DNA of 64,000 nucleotides from Glomus cerebriforme. Its lineage: Eukaryota > Glomeromycota > Glomeromycetes > Glomerales > Glomeraceae. A program made the translations under genes and the position numbers. The notes beneath the pieces were generated by a model. That model was not told the origin of the DNA. It saw only the letters and a list, made by a program, of their open reading frames with translations, and searched no databases. The DNA lies in contig QKYT01000490.1 in NCBI GenBank assembly GCA_003550305.1, positions 22,104 to 86,103 on the forward strand, read 5' to 3'. This document shows positions 1 through 11,508 of this stretch, piece by piece (the stretch's first letter is position 1; each line of letters starts with the position of its first letter).

Positions 1-3000
1 TTTTCTTCTCTACCCCCTTGGTTAACTTATCAAAAGTAGTTAGTTTATAGAAAATTCGCTAATTCTTCTTTGGTTGTTTATCACATTATTCCATGGTATA
101 ATATTTCTGCCGAACTAAAATAAAAATTGTGATGATCTGAGATGATCTTCAGTAATTCTAGCTAAGTACTATAAATGGGCTGATAATTTAGGTCAGTTTA
201 TATCCGAGGGCTAACATATTTATTATATAAATAGAAAAATCACCTAATACAAGCGATCTATGGTCAATCAAGTAAATCATCATTTTTTTACGTAAATTGA
301 TATAATATTGCATGATTTCAAGGCTCATTAACATACCCTTCATTTTGAGTCTTTAGTGATTTTATTAAAAACGATTAAGGGTGTAAAATAAGCAAAATAT
401 AATATTGAAATAATTTTGATTGCTTTACTATTTTAAAAACGATAGCGTTAGGTAATTACTGTATATAATTTTTTATATCAAAATAGATTTATTATCATCG
501 TGTATTGATGCTAATATAACTCATGGTTCAAATACGCTAGAAGATAAATTCTAGTTTTGGAGTTTTAACTTCTTTTTTTATCCACACTATTAAGATATAT
601 TTAATGTAAATAATCTCAATTAATTCAATTTATTTTCTATTGGATTATGAAAATAAAAAAAAAGTGAAACTCAAATTCCAAGTGTAAAATAAATGTATAA
701 AATAAGCACATGAAATTCTGCTGAAAATTGAATTTGACAGACATCGACAAAATTCATTCATAGTTCTGGCCAAATTTAGCGGCATTCCTTTTTAAGTTAA
801 ATTATAATTTATGTAATGATCGTATAACTAATATATCTTTCATTTCAATAAGATAAAGTATAGCTATTGAAGTAATTCTGACCAATATACATTAGATGAC
901 AGTTTTGATTTGGATTTTGACTATTAAAAAGATAAATTTTCATACACAAGTTAAACAAATACTGATAAAGATATATGCATCACAGTACCATAACCCATTC
1001 CACATATCTAGCTCTGATTTCATTGCTATTATTTCGAAATAATCCCCGAATAGTGTAATGTGATTAATAAGTTCTATCATATAACAAATAAGTATAATTA
1101 AATAATTACATTTTTTATTTTTATTTTCTTTTAGAACTTGGAAGGTATTTTAGTTTCATAAAGGTTATTTTTCTTTTTTTTTTTTTTTTGAACAAAAATA
1201 ATTTAACTATTTGTATAAAAAGTTTGTTTTTATAAAAAAAATATGCAAATGTTTGCTAATTTACTAAACTTTCGAATTTTGATTACTTTTTTTTATCTAT
1301 TATTTGTTAATTTTGCCTTATGTGAATACTAGCGGAAACAGCAAATATATAATTATTATAGATATATACCTATGTTTAAAAAAGCAATTGATTTGTTAGA
1401 TCCCTCCTTTTCTAGTAATTGGTTAATTGATTTCTTTCCTTTAAGATGTACTTTTATGAAATCTTGGTCATTCCTATACTGAGTGTACATATTTCCTTCA
1501 TGGCCTACTATTTAATTTGTGGGCAATTGATAATATATGTTATTTTGCATTTCTGAATTTTAACAATCACATAGCAATACTCTCCCAATCCATTGTCTCT
1601 GCCACTACTTGGCATTTGGAATATATATCCTTTTTGTCTATTCTCCTTAGTCCAGGAATATAAAATGATAGGAGATATCAAGGATTTCTGATGTTGTCCA
1701 TGCACTGACTCTGAGCAGTTGCTCCAGGATGCTTACAGACACTTTCTTCATCAAGTATGATGACTTCTTCATTGACGGTATTATGTCCACCCTCGAATTG
1801 GCTGCCAAACCATTGTTTACTCGTATCATTTTTCTCGTTAATGTTGGTATTAGTACCTAGTACAAATCAATGCTCTGAACATGAATTCAATTCTTTCTTT
1901 TCCTTCTAAAAAGCGACCAACATCTTTTTTCATGGACTTTTATGAATATGTAAGGTTTATTGTCAATGGGCCTTTTTGATTTATTGAAAGTGTTTGTCTT
2001 TTTATTTGACTTTTATTTCGCCTTGTATATGGTATAGAAAAGTGATCATAATTTATAATCTGTGTGGTTGTTTATTGTTTTCATTGGCTTGATAATACTT
2101 GCCAGATGGTTTAATTTCTCAAGATAATTTGCTGTTATCTTCTTCTTCCTGTCAATGTAGTATGTCCACAGAAGATACAGGGCTTCCATATCATTATTAT
2201 TGGAATGGATTGCATCCAGGTAATTATTATTATCTTGTCTTCTCTGGTGATCTATGTAAAAAAAGTTGTTAAAATATCTTCAAATTAATACAATAAGAAA
2301 CAAATTTTTTTAAAAATATTACCTGTAAGGTTCTAATAAGTTTTTCCTGCCATGGTTTCTAGTTAATAAAAAGTCATAGCAATGTCAATATCTTTCTTTA
2401 TGTAACTTGAAAACCTCCTTGAAGGTTGCTGTATGATGATGACATTCCATAGCTCAAGCTGGTGTAATATTTTAGCTACAACAGTTTAATAACAGGTGTA
2501 ATATTTGCTTCAATTAGATCATATATTGCTGAAAATTCGCATATTTTAGTCATATTGCACATTCTAGCAATTCCTTTTTTTTTTCTTTTTTTGTCTTTGT
2601 TTTTGACTTTTGACGTCTAAGCTGGCCCTATGTAAAAGTTTAAATTTACATGGAGATTAGATTTTGTAAGAGGTAATGTCAGTCATAGTTTTTGAAGTTA
2701 CTCATAAATAGGCAGACAGAAACTGATAATATCTAATTATTTTTGAGAGAAAAAGAAAAGTTTTTATTGTCTTAATGACTTAAGCCAATTCTTGACTATT
2801 ATTATTATTATTATTGTAAAAATCAGTGGAACAATCATACATAACCATGACTCATTTTTACAAATTAGTATTTTTAGATATTTTTAGAGTTTATTGTTAA
2901 CGAGGTTTGGTTTTGTTTAGGAATGATTGATCTTCAGGTTTTGTAAAGTTTAAAAATTTAAAAATTATGCAAATCTAAATATTTTATATTTTTTAGGTGA

Positions 3001-3795
3001 ATACGAAATTAAATTCATCTCTGGTGGATAACATGAACATAAAATTCTTTTATTTATCGTACGTGCATGATCTTTTGATATATTAATTATATAGATAGAT
3101 CTTGCGTACTATTTCACACATATTATATTGAAGATTGATAATATTTGATTTTCTTTTTTTTGTTTCATTTACACGAGATGAATCAAAAGGAAATAATAAT
3201 CTTATTTATTTAATGTAAACTTTTTCCTTAAAAAAAGTTTGTATTTTATTTAATTCATTTTTGAGTAAAGGTTTGTAAATAAATTTTTAAATGAAAAATC
3301 AGAAAAGGAAACATTATTAAAAAAAATAAATAAAATTTAATACATGAACTTCTTTGATGTTTCAAATCAAACAATTTAAATATTCTAATTAAATTTGTAG
3401 AGTCAATAAAAAAGAAATGTTTCATTTAATCATAGAAATCATATTTTTTAATGTTAATTTCACTATCTTAGAACAAAGTTGAGCAACATTTCACAAGCAA
3501 GCATTTTTTAATGTGTTCATGTGTTTCGTTACAGTAAAGTCAATGACGATAAATTTGATTGTCAATTAAAATAAAAAAATATTTTATTATTATTATTATT
3601 ATTATTTTCATTCTTTTAACGACAATTTGAACCTTGAATTCAAAAAAGTGTTTTTATGTTATTATTTTGGACCAATAGACTTAAAATCGGTCTAATTTAA
3701 AAACATTTTTCAATACATTATTAATAAAATTTTTTAAAATAATGTCAGAATTGATAATAATTTTGGGTGCAGAATATCAGATTATGATTTAGATT
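1..3795. other. Gene-poor AT-rich region
   Basis: I find no intact gene in this stretch. It is very AT-rich, with long T runs (for example about 1172-1190 and 2577-2593) and short ATT-repeat tracts (about 2801-2816 and 3586-3606). The only coding-like signal is the decayed minus-strand segment annotated separately at about 1500-2260. Most other open frames here are short and low-complexity. Confidence 0.6.
1500..2260 (-). pseudogene. Unidentified decayed coding segment
   Basis: Reading the minus strand, peptide-like stretches follow one another but change frame and meet stops. One, at about 2220-2060, is Lys- and Leu-rich and contains NNDMEALYLLWTYYIDRKKK. A second, near 1820-1720, contains EEVIILDEESVCKHPGATAQ. 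A third, near 1690-1530, contains GYIFQMPSSGRDNGLGEYCY. Their composition is less skewed than the flanks, which suggests former coding sequence broken by frameshifts. I do not recognise the family. A relic of a transposon gene would fit this gene-poor setting, but that is only inference. Confidence 0.3.
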
Positions 3796-4840
3796 ATGAT
3801 GAAAGAAAAAGCGAAATTTAAGGATCATAAACTTATTTTATGTGAAAAATGTGATGATAAATGGTATTTTTGTAGGGATTATTATGAGAAAGAAATTGAC
3901 GAAGAAGAAAAAAATCGTATGTACAATGGAAAATGTAAAGAATGTTTTCAAGCAAATAGAGATATTTTTGGATGTCACCCTTGTATGTTGAAACACTTAC
4001 AAGATTTTCCAAATATTAGAATGGATTCCATATGATAAATTTAATGATATTAAATATATAGCCGAAGGAGGCTTTGCTAAAGTATATTCAGCTACTTCGA
4101 TAGATGGAATTATTTACAAATGGAAAAGAATCTAATATTGAAGATCCAAACCAATTGAAGTTGCTTTAAAAGTAATTCAGTAATTCATCAGGTAAATTTA
4201 AATGAAGATTTTATAAATGAGGTTTGTAAAATAAATAAATATCAATGAAATTCAAGTTATTTTTATACTTTTCTAATCAATTATTTTTAGATAAAATTTT
4301 TCAAAAAATGTAATAGCCATGTTACCTAATACACAGCTAGTATTAGAATTTTTTGAAAATGGTAGTTTACGTTCTTACCTTGATAATAATTTTAGTTCAT
4401 TAACTGGAGATGAGTTAGTGGATATTATGCAAGATATCTGTCAAGGACTTATATGTATTCATCATACTAATATCTTCACTTGAATAATATTTTATCACAA
4501 TTCACATATAATGCATGTATTAGCGATTTTGGCCAGCGAGTGAAAATTCATCAAACTCAGATAGTAAAAAGATTTATGGAGTAATGCCATATATGGCACC
4601 TGAAATATTACGTGGAAACGAATATACAGAGAAATCTGATATATATTCAATAATTCCTCCATTTAATGATGAACCACATGATCATTATCTTGCATTGGAT
4701 ATTTGTCGTGGTAAACGTCCAAAAATAAGAGATGAAACACCAGACTTTCTAAAAGAATTAATTCAAAAATGTTGGGATGCAATTTCAGAAAATCGTCCAT
4801 CTTCTGAAGAACTTTATAGTGAAATACATAACATGTATAT
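3796..4840 (+). pseudogene. Broken TKL-type protein kinase
   Basis: This is the remains of a TKL-type protein kinase of the kind expanded in Rhizophagus-like fungi, with a cysteine-rich header ahead of the kinase domain. The header (3796-4020) carries CEKC, CKECF and CHPCMLKH and ends at a stop. The frame shifts by one and continues with the glycine-loop region, readable as WIPYDKFNDIKYIAEGGFAK, then meets another stop. A possible intron (4219-4290) is followed by FENGSLRSYLDNNF. The HRDL catalytic loop is not readable. A separate frame (4584-4830) gives MPYMAPEILRGNEYTEKSDIYS and CWDAISENRPSSEEL, with the segment normally between them lost. Several frameshifts, stops and deletions make this a pseudogene rather than a complex gene model. 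Confidence 0.8.
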
Positions 4841-5347
4841 AGTATTTTATAGACACTTTATAAATCAGTTTATGATTTTCCATATGTGCAGTGAAATTTC
4901 CAATGACTTCACCTTCAATACCAACCCTTTTTAATATTCCAATAATTTTTAATACATATATAACATATAAAAAAGCTGGTCTCATGTATCATTTTAAAAT
5001 TTTTTGTTACGGGAATTTAAAAATTTACTTTGTCTGACACAATAATTAAATAATAGGTATCGGAAAATTTTTATATAATGATTTAAAATGTGTTCAATTT
5101 TATTAAGATTTAGAAAGTTTCGTTTGATACACTCTCACTTGTTTATAAATAAAGTATAATTACAGGAAAATAAAGATTTTAATATATGATGCTATTTCAA
5201 AATGGATAAAACAAGAAAGTTTAATAAATTTAAAAATCTTAGATATACAGCTATTTTTATTTGATTTAAGGTAATATTTAAACCTAAAATATGAATATGG
5301 TATGTATCAAAACCTGATTTATTGATTTCCAATTTATAAAATAATTT
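4841..5347. other. Intergenic spacer
   Basis: AT-rich spacer between the kinase relic and the 3' end of the lactone oxidase gene. I see no gene or clear repeat here. The open frame continuing past 4840 on the plus strand loses kinase similarity. Confidence 0.6.
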
Positions 5348-7012
5348 TTATTTGGATTCAATATTAAATAATTTTCGCCAATAATCATTTACAAATATTT
5401 GATCTGGATCCATTTCTTCTCTTATTTTTAACCAATCATCTAACCTTGGATATCTGCTACGTAAGTATTCAATACCAAATGCATGCTTTCCATACATTTT
5501 ACCAGGTTCTGGTTTATATTTTCCCCAATGTAATCTAGCACCACTTATTGGTAATAATACTTCCCAATATTTTTCAAAAAATTCACGAGGATTACCAATA
5601 TTATGTGCCCACCATAATGAATCTACCCTAAAAACATGATGTCCATAAGATGGACTCATCCAAAAAGGTGATTTTTTAGCACCATAAAGCTCTACTGCAA
5701 AATTACCAATATATGAGGGATGTTCATTAAATAACTTTTCTAAAATCTTCATAGTTTCGTCAATTTTATCCAATGGAAACCACATTTCTGTGAATGAAGT
5801 TTTTATTAAATGAGCTGTATCTGCTTGATCATCATTAGGTAAAATTTTATACCATTTATCTCTAAATATTGGATCATCAAGTTGATAAATAACTGGAATA
5901 AATTGATCAAGAAGTTCTCCAATTATTGCTTTAGCTGTTTCATCATATTCATCTATTTTCAAAAAATTACTAATTCCACCAATAATTATAGCTAACATAA
6001 TGGATTTTCCACGTTCTTTTAATGGATGATTATATTCTTGTATAGTACCTGAAGCTACTTGTTTTCCACGCCATTCTATAGTACGTTTGACATTTGGCTG
6101 TGGAAACCAATTTAAGTGAAAATATTCAGTATTTTCTAATGCTTCAAGTAATTTTTTGTAATGTCCACCTTCATTAACTAATACAGATTGTTCGAACAAA
6201 TGATTAGTTTCTGTTCCTTCTACTAAATAATTTTTAGTTAAATTAAAATTTGCCCTAGTAATTATACCAAATAATCCCATAGATACTACTGAAGCATTAA
6301 ACATTTCTTCATCCTTTCTTTTATTTAAGGTGACAATTTCTCCTTTTCCATTAATAAATTCAATTTCTTCCAAAGAATCTGCAATAGTATGTTTCAAAGA
6401 TCCTCCCGCAGTAGAAGTTTGAAGAAATCCTCCTATGGTTTGATGACTTATACCACCTAAAATAGGAAGGGCATATCCTTTTTGATCGACTTGAAAATTA
6501 AAAGAATTTTCTAAAGTTGATTCCTCATTATTAGGATCTATTCCTAAATTACATCCTGCTCCTACACTAACATGTCCAATTTCATCCATGGAATGAATTT
6601 TTCTAAGTTCTCCCCCTAAAGTTACATTAATATGATTATCATTTTGAGAATAAATAGCTTCTTGAACTGAATGTCCAGCTCCCATAACACGTACGATTGC
6701 ACCATTACGACGAGCAAATTTAATCAATTTAACGACATCATCATTATTTTGTAATTGAAAAATTCCTTGTTTTCTAGGAATATTTTTTAATTCATTATCA
6801 TCCAAATATTTTAAAGTTGAAGTACTTTGAATAAATTTTAAATTCTTTAAACTTGTAATAATATCATTTACTTCTCGAACTAAAGATTTTGAAGTTAAAG
6901 TCCTATTAGGAACTTTTACAGGTATTTTTGTATTGTATACATGAGAACCAACCTTCAAACCCTTTTTAAATAAGGGAAAGAGAGGATGAATTCTTGAAAT
7001 TTGAAAAAACAT
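5348..7012 (-). CDS. FAD-linked sugar-lactone oxidase (ALO-like)
   Basis: A single-exon gene of 554 residues in the vanillyl-alcohol-oxidase fold family, most like D-arabinono-1,4-lactone or L-gulono-lactone oxidases. These oxidise an aldonolactone with O2 in making erythroascorbate or ascorbate. The FAD-binding half shows VRVMGAGHS (residues 108-115). His114 sits where family members attach FAD covalently, and GGISHQTIGGF lies at about 186-196. The C-terminal end has LHWGKYKPEPGKMYG, matching the conserved HWGK segment of the ALO domain. The first ATG gives a basic, hydrophobic N-terminus compatible with mitochondrial or membrane targeting, though this is not certain. Length is close to fungal ALO proteins (about 530). 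FAD-linked oxidase is secure; the exact substrate is inferred. Confidence 0.8.
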   Translation of the reverse strand: MFFQISRIHPLFPLFKKGLKVGSHVYNTKIPVKVPNRTLTSKSLVREVNDIITSLKNLKFIQSTSTLKYLDDNELKNIPRKQGIFQLQNNDDVVKLIKFARRNGAIVRVMGAGHSVQEAIYSQNDNHINVTLGGELRKIHSMDEIGHVSVGAGCNLGIDPNNEESTLENSFNFQVDQKGYALPILGGISHQTIGGFLQTSTAGGSLKHTIADSLEEIEFINGKGEIVTLNKRKDEEMFNASVVSMGLFGIITRANFNLTKNYLVEGTETNHLFEQSVLVNEGGHYKKLLEALENTEYFHLNWFPQPNVKRTIEWRGKQVASGTIQEYNHPLKERGKSIMLAIIIGGISNFLKIDEYDETAKAIIGELLDQFIPVIYQLDDPIFRDKWYKILPNDDQADTAHLIKTSFTEMWFPLDKIDETMKILEKLFNEHPSYIGNFAVELYGAKKSPFWMSPSYGHHVFRVDSLWWAHNIGNPREFFEKYWEVLLPISGARLHWGKYKPEPGKMYGKHAFGIEYLRSRYPRLDDWLKIREEMDPDQIFVNDYWRKLFNIESK

Positions 7013-8041
7013 AATAAAAATGAACTAGTATATAGGACCTCTTAAAATAAGTAATTCTGAAGAAAATAGAAAAAAAAAATGATGGGAAAAATGCTAATGA
7101 AAGTTTCTAAACTAAACACTAGCCAACTTCTGAAGAAATAATAAAGAGGTTCATTAACTTTTATATAGAAAAGTACTGAATAAAAACGTCATTCTTAAAT
7201 AATGCATCTGCCGTTACGCAAAACCAAAATTAGCAGGAGATATCTTGAAGAATTGAAAAGTTTCTTTGGCGTAATAACTTCGTTATTATTATTCTTTGAA
7301 TAAATTACAATGAAAGAAGGTGTGTTTATCTATTTCACCATTTTTGGCAAATAAGTATAAATCGGATTTAGTTTTATTAAAAATAATAAATATCAATTAA
7401 AATAACTAATGCTTACTATTTTTGGTATTTTGATTCACAGTATTCTAGTACAAATTGGACAATTTATTTTGGTTACTTTTAAAAACATACCTGACGCTCG
7501 TGTCGAATGTAATCAGTGAAAATTTCTAAGGTAGAGCAGAACTTAGTAAATTCCACCAATCAATTACTTATTGTGCAATACAGTTACTCAGCACTTCGTG
7601 TCAAATAACTATTAATTCTTCGAAATCAATTTCACTTATTTATAGTTTAAAAAATTGAAGTTTTGTATTTCTAAAATATTCTTGAATAAATAAAAACTCA
7701 TTACTGAACACATGATTTTCTGTTTATTATTTTATGATTTAAGGTGGATAAGTTAAACAAACTTTTAAATTAGTTACCAAAAAATTATTGTTACACCAAA
7801 AAATACTATTAGATGCAATTTGTGTTTTTCGAAATTAAGTGTCATAAAGAAAAATAAACTATTTAAATACAATTCACTGAAACTTCAGAGACCCAAAACG
7901 GCAAAACCACAAGCAATTTTTTTTTTGTTATGTAGATTTCGACTTGAACACTTAGAATTGACGATTAATATTAGCTAACTATTTTTTTTTCTCCTTTGCC
8001 TGTCGAAAGGGGAGGATCCCGTGTATCGTAACAGATCACTT
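7013..8041. other. Intergenic region upstream of lactone oxidase and VPS37
   Basis: Shared upstream region of the divergent lactone oxidase (minus) and VPS37 (plus) genes. I see no coding signal. It is AT-rich with oligo-T tracts (about 7918-7926 and 7983-7990) and ends at the left terminus of the MITE. Confidence 0.55.
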
Positions 8042-8258
8042 CCCCAGTATCACCGACACTTTTCCACCCCACGTGATCATAGTAAAATATTTGTCACCCC
8101 ACGTCACGCCCTCCACTTTTCATTTTCACTAAGTATTCCATTTTTTCGAGGTGTGAAATCATATTTGTCACACATTATTCGTCACATGGTTAATTTCTTA
8201 ATGCCATAATGCCGGCAAAAAGTCACGTGGGGTGGAAAAAGTGTCGGTGATACTGGGG
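8042..8258. mobile_element. 217-bp MITE with 35-bp terminal inverted repeats
   Basis: The left end begins CCCCAGTATCACCGACAC and runs for 35 bases through CCACCCCACGTGA. The right end, read on the other strand, is the same except for one extra T in a T run. The interior is non-coding, so this is a miniature inverted-repeat transposable element. A 62-codon open frame inside it is accidental. I could not identify a convincing target-site duplication (left flank CACTT, right flank TATTT). The right end lies only 22 bases before the chosen VPS37 start codon, so it probably supplies part of that gene's promoter or 5' leader. The repeat contains a CACGTG E-box. Confidence 0.8.
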
Positions 8259-8280
8259 TATTTATACATAGTAAAATACG

Positions 8281-9088
8281 ATGATCGATCAATTATCATT
8301 CTTTAGCAAAATGACACAACCTTCAATTTATGCAAATAATTTAACAGAAAAACAGGTTGTAATATCGCAAGAACATCCAATATTATTGAATAAAAGGTAA
8401 AAAAAAATTTTATATTTAATATTTAGTTAATTATTTAATAATAGTAATAATATTAAATATTGGTATATAGTAAAGAAGAACTAGAAGATCTTTTAAATAA
8501 TGATGTGGTCTTCGATTCATTTATGGAGAGTGTGGAACAAGTTCGAAATATGAAAAATTTACAGGATGAGATGAGAATGGGAAATGAGACGATGGCAAGT
8601 AAGTTAAATGAATTCAGTAGATATTTATATCAATTTAATTTTATTAATAAAACGTTTTATTTTATAAAAGGAAAAATATTATCTCGAGAACAAGAATTAA
8701 TCCAATTACGTAATAAAGTTGATGAACAAGAAGAAGGTTTAAAAAAACTCTATTCAACTTTCGAAGAAAAACTTAAAGTTCAACAAGAAACTTTAAAGGT
8801 ATTCAAATAATTTTTTTAAAAAAAAAAATTATATATATATTTTTCTTAGAATATAACAAATAATTTCATTTATAGAGATTTTCACCATCCATTCTTATAA
8901 CAAAATTAAAATCTGAAACTCAACAATCTGATGAATTAAGTGAACAAATGGCAAAATCATTTTTAGATAAAGAATTAGAAGTTGATCATTTTCTAAAACA
9001 TTTTAGAGAAGTAAGAAAAGTATATCATTTAAGAAATGCAAAAGTGGAAAGAGTTAGTAAACAACCTGGAATTTTAGGAACAATTTAA
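8281..9088 (+). CDS. VPS37: ESCRT-I subunit VPS37
   Basis: VPS37 is a subunit of ESCRT-I, which sorts ubiquitinated membrane proteins into multivesicular endosomes. My model has four exons: 8281-8396, 8471-8598, 8671-8798 and 8876-9088. All introns are GT-AG, the frame is intact, and the product is about 194 residues (184 if the in-frame ATG at 8311 is used). A stop lies in frame just upstream of 8281. The protein is the helical Mod(r) domain: YSKEELEDLL is partly intronic at its start, then NDVVFDSFMES, then the charged coiled coil LSREQELIQLRNKVDEQEE. It ends with FLDKELEVDHFLKHFREVRK and YHLRNAKVERV. Removing the intron at 8599-8670 restores the usual spacing before the coiled coil. The MITE sits directly upstream. 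Confidence 0.82.
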
Positions 9089-9122
9089 ATTAATCTTTCT
9101 TATTTATTATTTATTTTTTTTT

Positions 9123-11135
9123 TTATTCAATAACTCTTATTAAATGGTAATTACTTTTACCTGTTCTTATTACACAAACAATCCCATCTAATAAATCATT
9201 ATCCATTACTTTATACTGAGGGTTAATTACCCTTTGATCATTTAAATAAAGTCCACCTACTTTTATCAATTTGTTTGCCTCACTTCTTGATTTACATGCA
9301 CCAGCTGCAACAGCAACGCGATCAATTGTACAATTTACAATTTTATTATGATGAATTGAAGTTAGTCTTTGTGAATCATGCGAAAATGCTTCAATTAAAT
9401 CATGACCGCGTATATTTTCCAGAGGATCTCCAAATAATACTCTAGTAGCCAATTGTGCTCTTTGTAGTCCAGCGACTAATAAATATTTTTTAAGGGAGAA
9501 AAGATTATTTATTTTAATTAAAAGAAAATTAATAATTCAAAGATGTCATTTATACCTCCATGCACAAATTCTGTTATCTCTGAAGCTAACTTTTCATGCC
9601 CATACCGTTTTTCTGGAGATTCCTAATAAATTTAATTATTAGTAAAGATTGACTTATCAATTTTTGATTTCATGTTTCAAAAAAAAAAAAAAAAAAAGAT
9701 ATTTACCATATGAGTTTTCAAAATTTGATCGATTTCTTCTATGCTTAATATTGTGAACATACGAAGATACTTTTCTAGATCGGCGTCAGTTATTTTCATG
9801 AAATACTAGGAAATAAAGTTGATATATTAATTTTAAGAATTTATTTAATTTTTTTATAATACTAACCTGATAAAGTTCGTAAGCACTAGTCATTTTATCA
9901 TCCAACCAAATAGCATTTCCTGCAGATTTGCCGAATTTTTCTCCGGTTGATGTTAAAAGTAAAGGCATTGTAACGCCAAAAGCGGTAGTATGTTCAATTG
10001 GTTCCAAGCTGCCCGTTATCGTCTTTGTATCTGATTTTTTTTTGTGAATTAAATCGATTCCCGCGGTAATATTTCCCCATTGATCGCTTCCTCCTAACTT
10101 ACACAAATTAAAATATTTAATTAATTACATCAGTTAAAACAAATGTTTGGATCGACTTACTTGAATTCGACATTGATGATAATGATATAAATGCCAAAAA
10201 TCATATGCTTGTAACAATTGATACGAGAATTCAGTAAAACTTATTCCTCCCGTATTTTCCATTCTTGACTTAACACTTTTAATAAAAAGTAAAAAAATTT
10301 AATTTAATCCCTTAAATTCGTGAAAATATATGATTAACTTACCTATCTCTTGCCAACATAGTTCCAACACGCGCATACCTTCCAATATCATTCAACAATT
10401 CTAGAGCAGACATTTTCTGAAACCAATTCAAATTATTCAAAATTATCACATTATCTAATTCATCTCCTATTTTAAATCCTCGTCGTGATGCGTACTTTTT
10501 TCCATTAATGAAAATTTGTCGAATTTGATTATCAATTGCAATAACATTTTTTTCAATTGTTGAAAATGATAAAGGTAGGCGCTCAGTATTACGTCCAGAT
10601 GGGTCGCCTATCGAGCCAGTCGCTCCTCCGATCTAACTTATCGATTAATAATAAAGATACAATATTATCTAAAAATTCAAACGTAAATAATAATATATAT
10701 ATATTTTTTTTAAAAAAAAAACTAACCAAAGCAATAGTACGATGTCCATGAAGATTAAAATGTAATAATCCAATTAATGTTAACAAATTTCCTAAGTGTA
10801 GACTTGGCGCAGTAGGATCTACGCCACAATAGATTGTTGTTTGATTTTTCACTTGGTTTATGACATCGAAACTATTAAATAAAAAATAAAACAGGTTAAA
10901 CAATATCATGAAATATTTACAAATATAGAAATAAATTTTCGGAAAAAAAAAGTAACCTTGTCAATGCGTTAACTAAACCTCGTTTTTTCAATTCTTCAAT
11001 AACATTGAGATCATTTTTTTTTGTAAAACATCGAATTGGCGTATTATAAAATGATCTGGAGTAGATTTGTATTCTTTTTTCACATGGGATTATATTGTAC
11101 TTAATATTTGGAAGAATTACTTTTAGTTTAATCAT
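9123..11135 (-). CDS. Tyrosyl-tRNA synthetase, mitochondrial type
   Basis: Charges tRNA-Tyr with tyrosine. The bacterial-type architecture and a basic N-terminal leader ([20 protein letters not shown]) indicate the mitochondrial enzyme. The exons, in reading order, are 11135-10957, 10871-10727, 10632-10343, 10275-10161, 10097-9867, 9805-9707, 9622-9556 and 9475-9123. Joined, they give 492 residues with no phase conflict. The HIGH-type signature is PSLHLGN, the Rossmann loop shows [13 protein letters not shown], tyrosine binding shows LGGSDQWGN, and the KMSKS loop is [11 protein letters not shown]. The C-terminus has an S4-like RNA-binding segment ([21 protein letters not shown]). The gene is divergent from the glycogen debranching gene, with 373 bp between start codons. 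I infer no functional link from that. Confidence 0.92.
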
Positions 11136-11508
11136 AATGAAATTCTTTGTTAAAAAGATTAAAAATGTGCATAGAATTCGGAAAAAAAAAATGATCACAG
11201 AGATAATAATGACCAAATAATGACTAACAAAATTTATTTAATATTTATTATTTAAACAGTAAACCTTATTTTGAAGGCTGATCTGCTCCGTAATACAGTG
11301 AAATTCCATGAGGGTCACTACAGAAATCTCGAAAAATCCGCGGAATTCAAACCAACGGCACGTTTAAGGAAAACAATCATTAATGATTTAATGCTGATCC
11401 TACCGTTTATTAACATTTCCTTTTTAAATAAAAAGGGGTCATCAAATCCAGATCGTTATTGATCAAAAAAAAAAAAAAAAAAAAAAACTTCCAAGCGTAT
11501 AAATTCAA
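11136..11508. promoter_or_regulatory. Divergent promoter region TyrRS / debranching enzyme
   Basis: 373-bp region between two divergent start codons. It contains a less AT-rich block at about 11270-11440 and a long A run at 11464-11487. No TATA box or operator is convincing. The 63-codon open frame in it starts at a TTG and has no homology I recognise, so I treat it as non-coding or 5' leader. Confidence 0.4.

Noticed and set aside
8021..8209. 62-codon open frame near VPS37
   Set aside because: It lies almost entirely inside the MITE and covers one of its inverted termini.
8040..8260. TA or longer target-site duplication for the 217-bp MITE
   Set aside because: The flanks (CACTT and TATTT) do not form a convincing direct repeat, so I left the superfamily unassigned.
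11271..11462. 63-codon frame upstream of the debranching enzyme as a first coding exon
   Set aside because: It starts at a non-ATG codon, has no family similarity, and the debranching model begins cleanly at 11509 with conserved N-terminal sequence.
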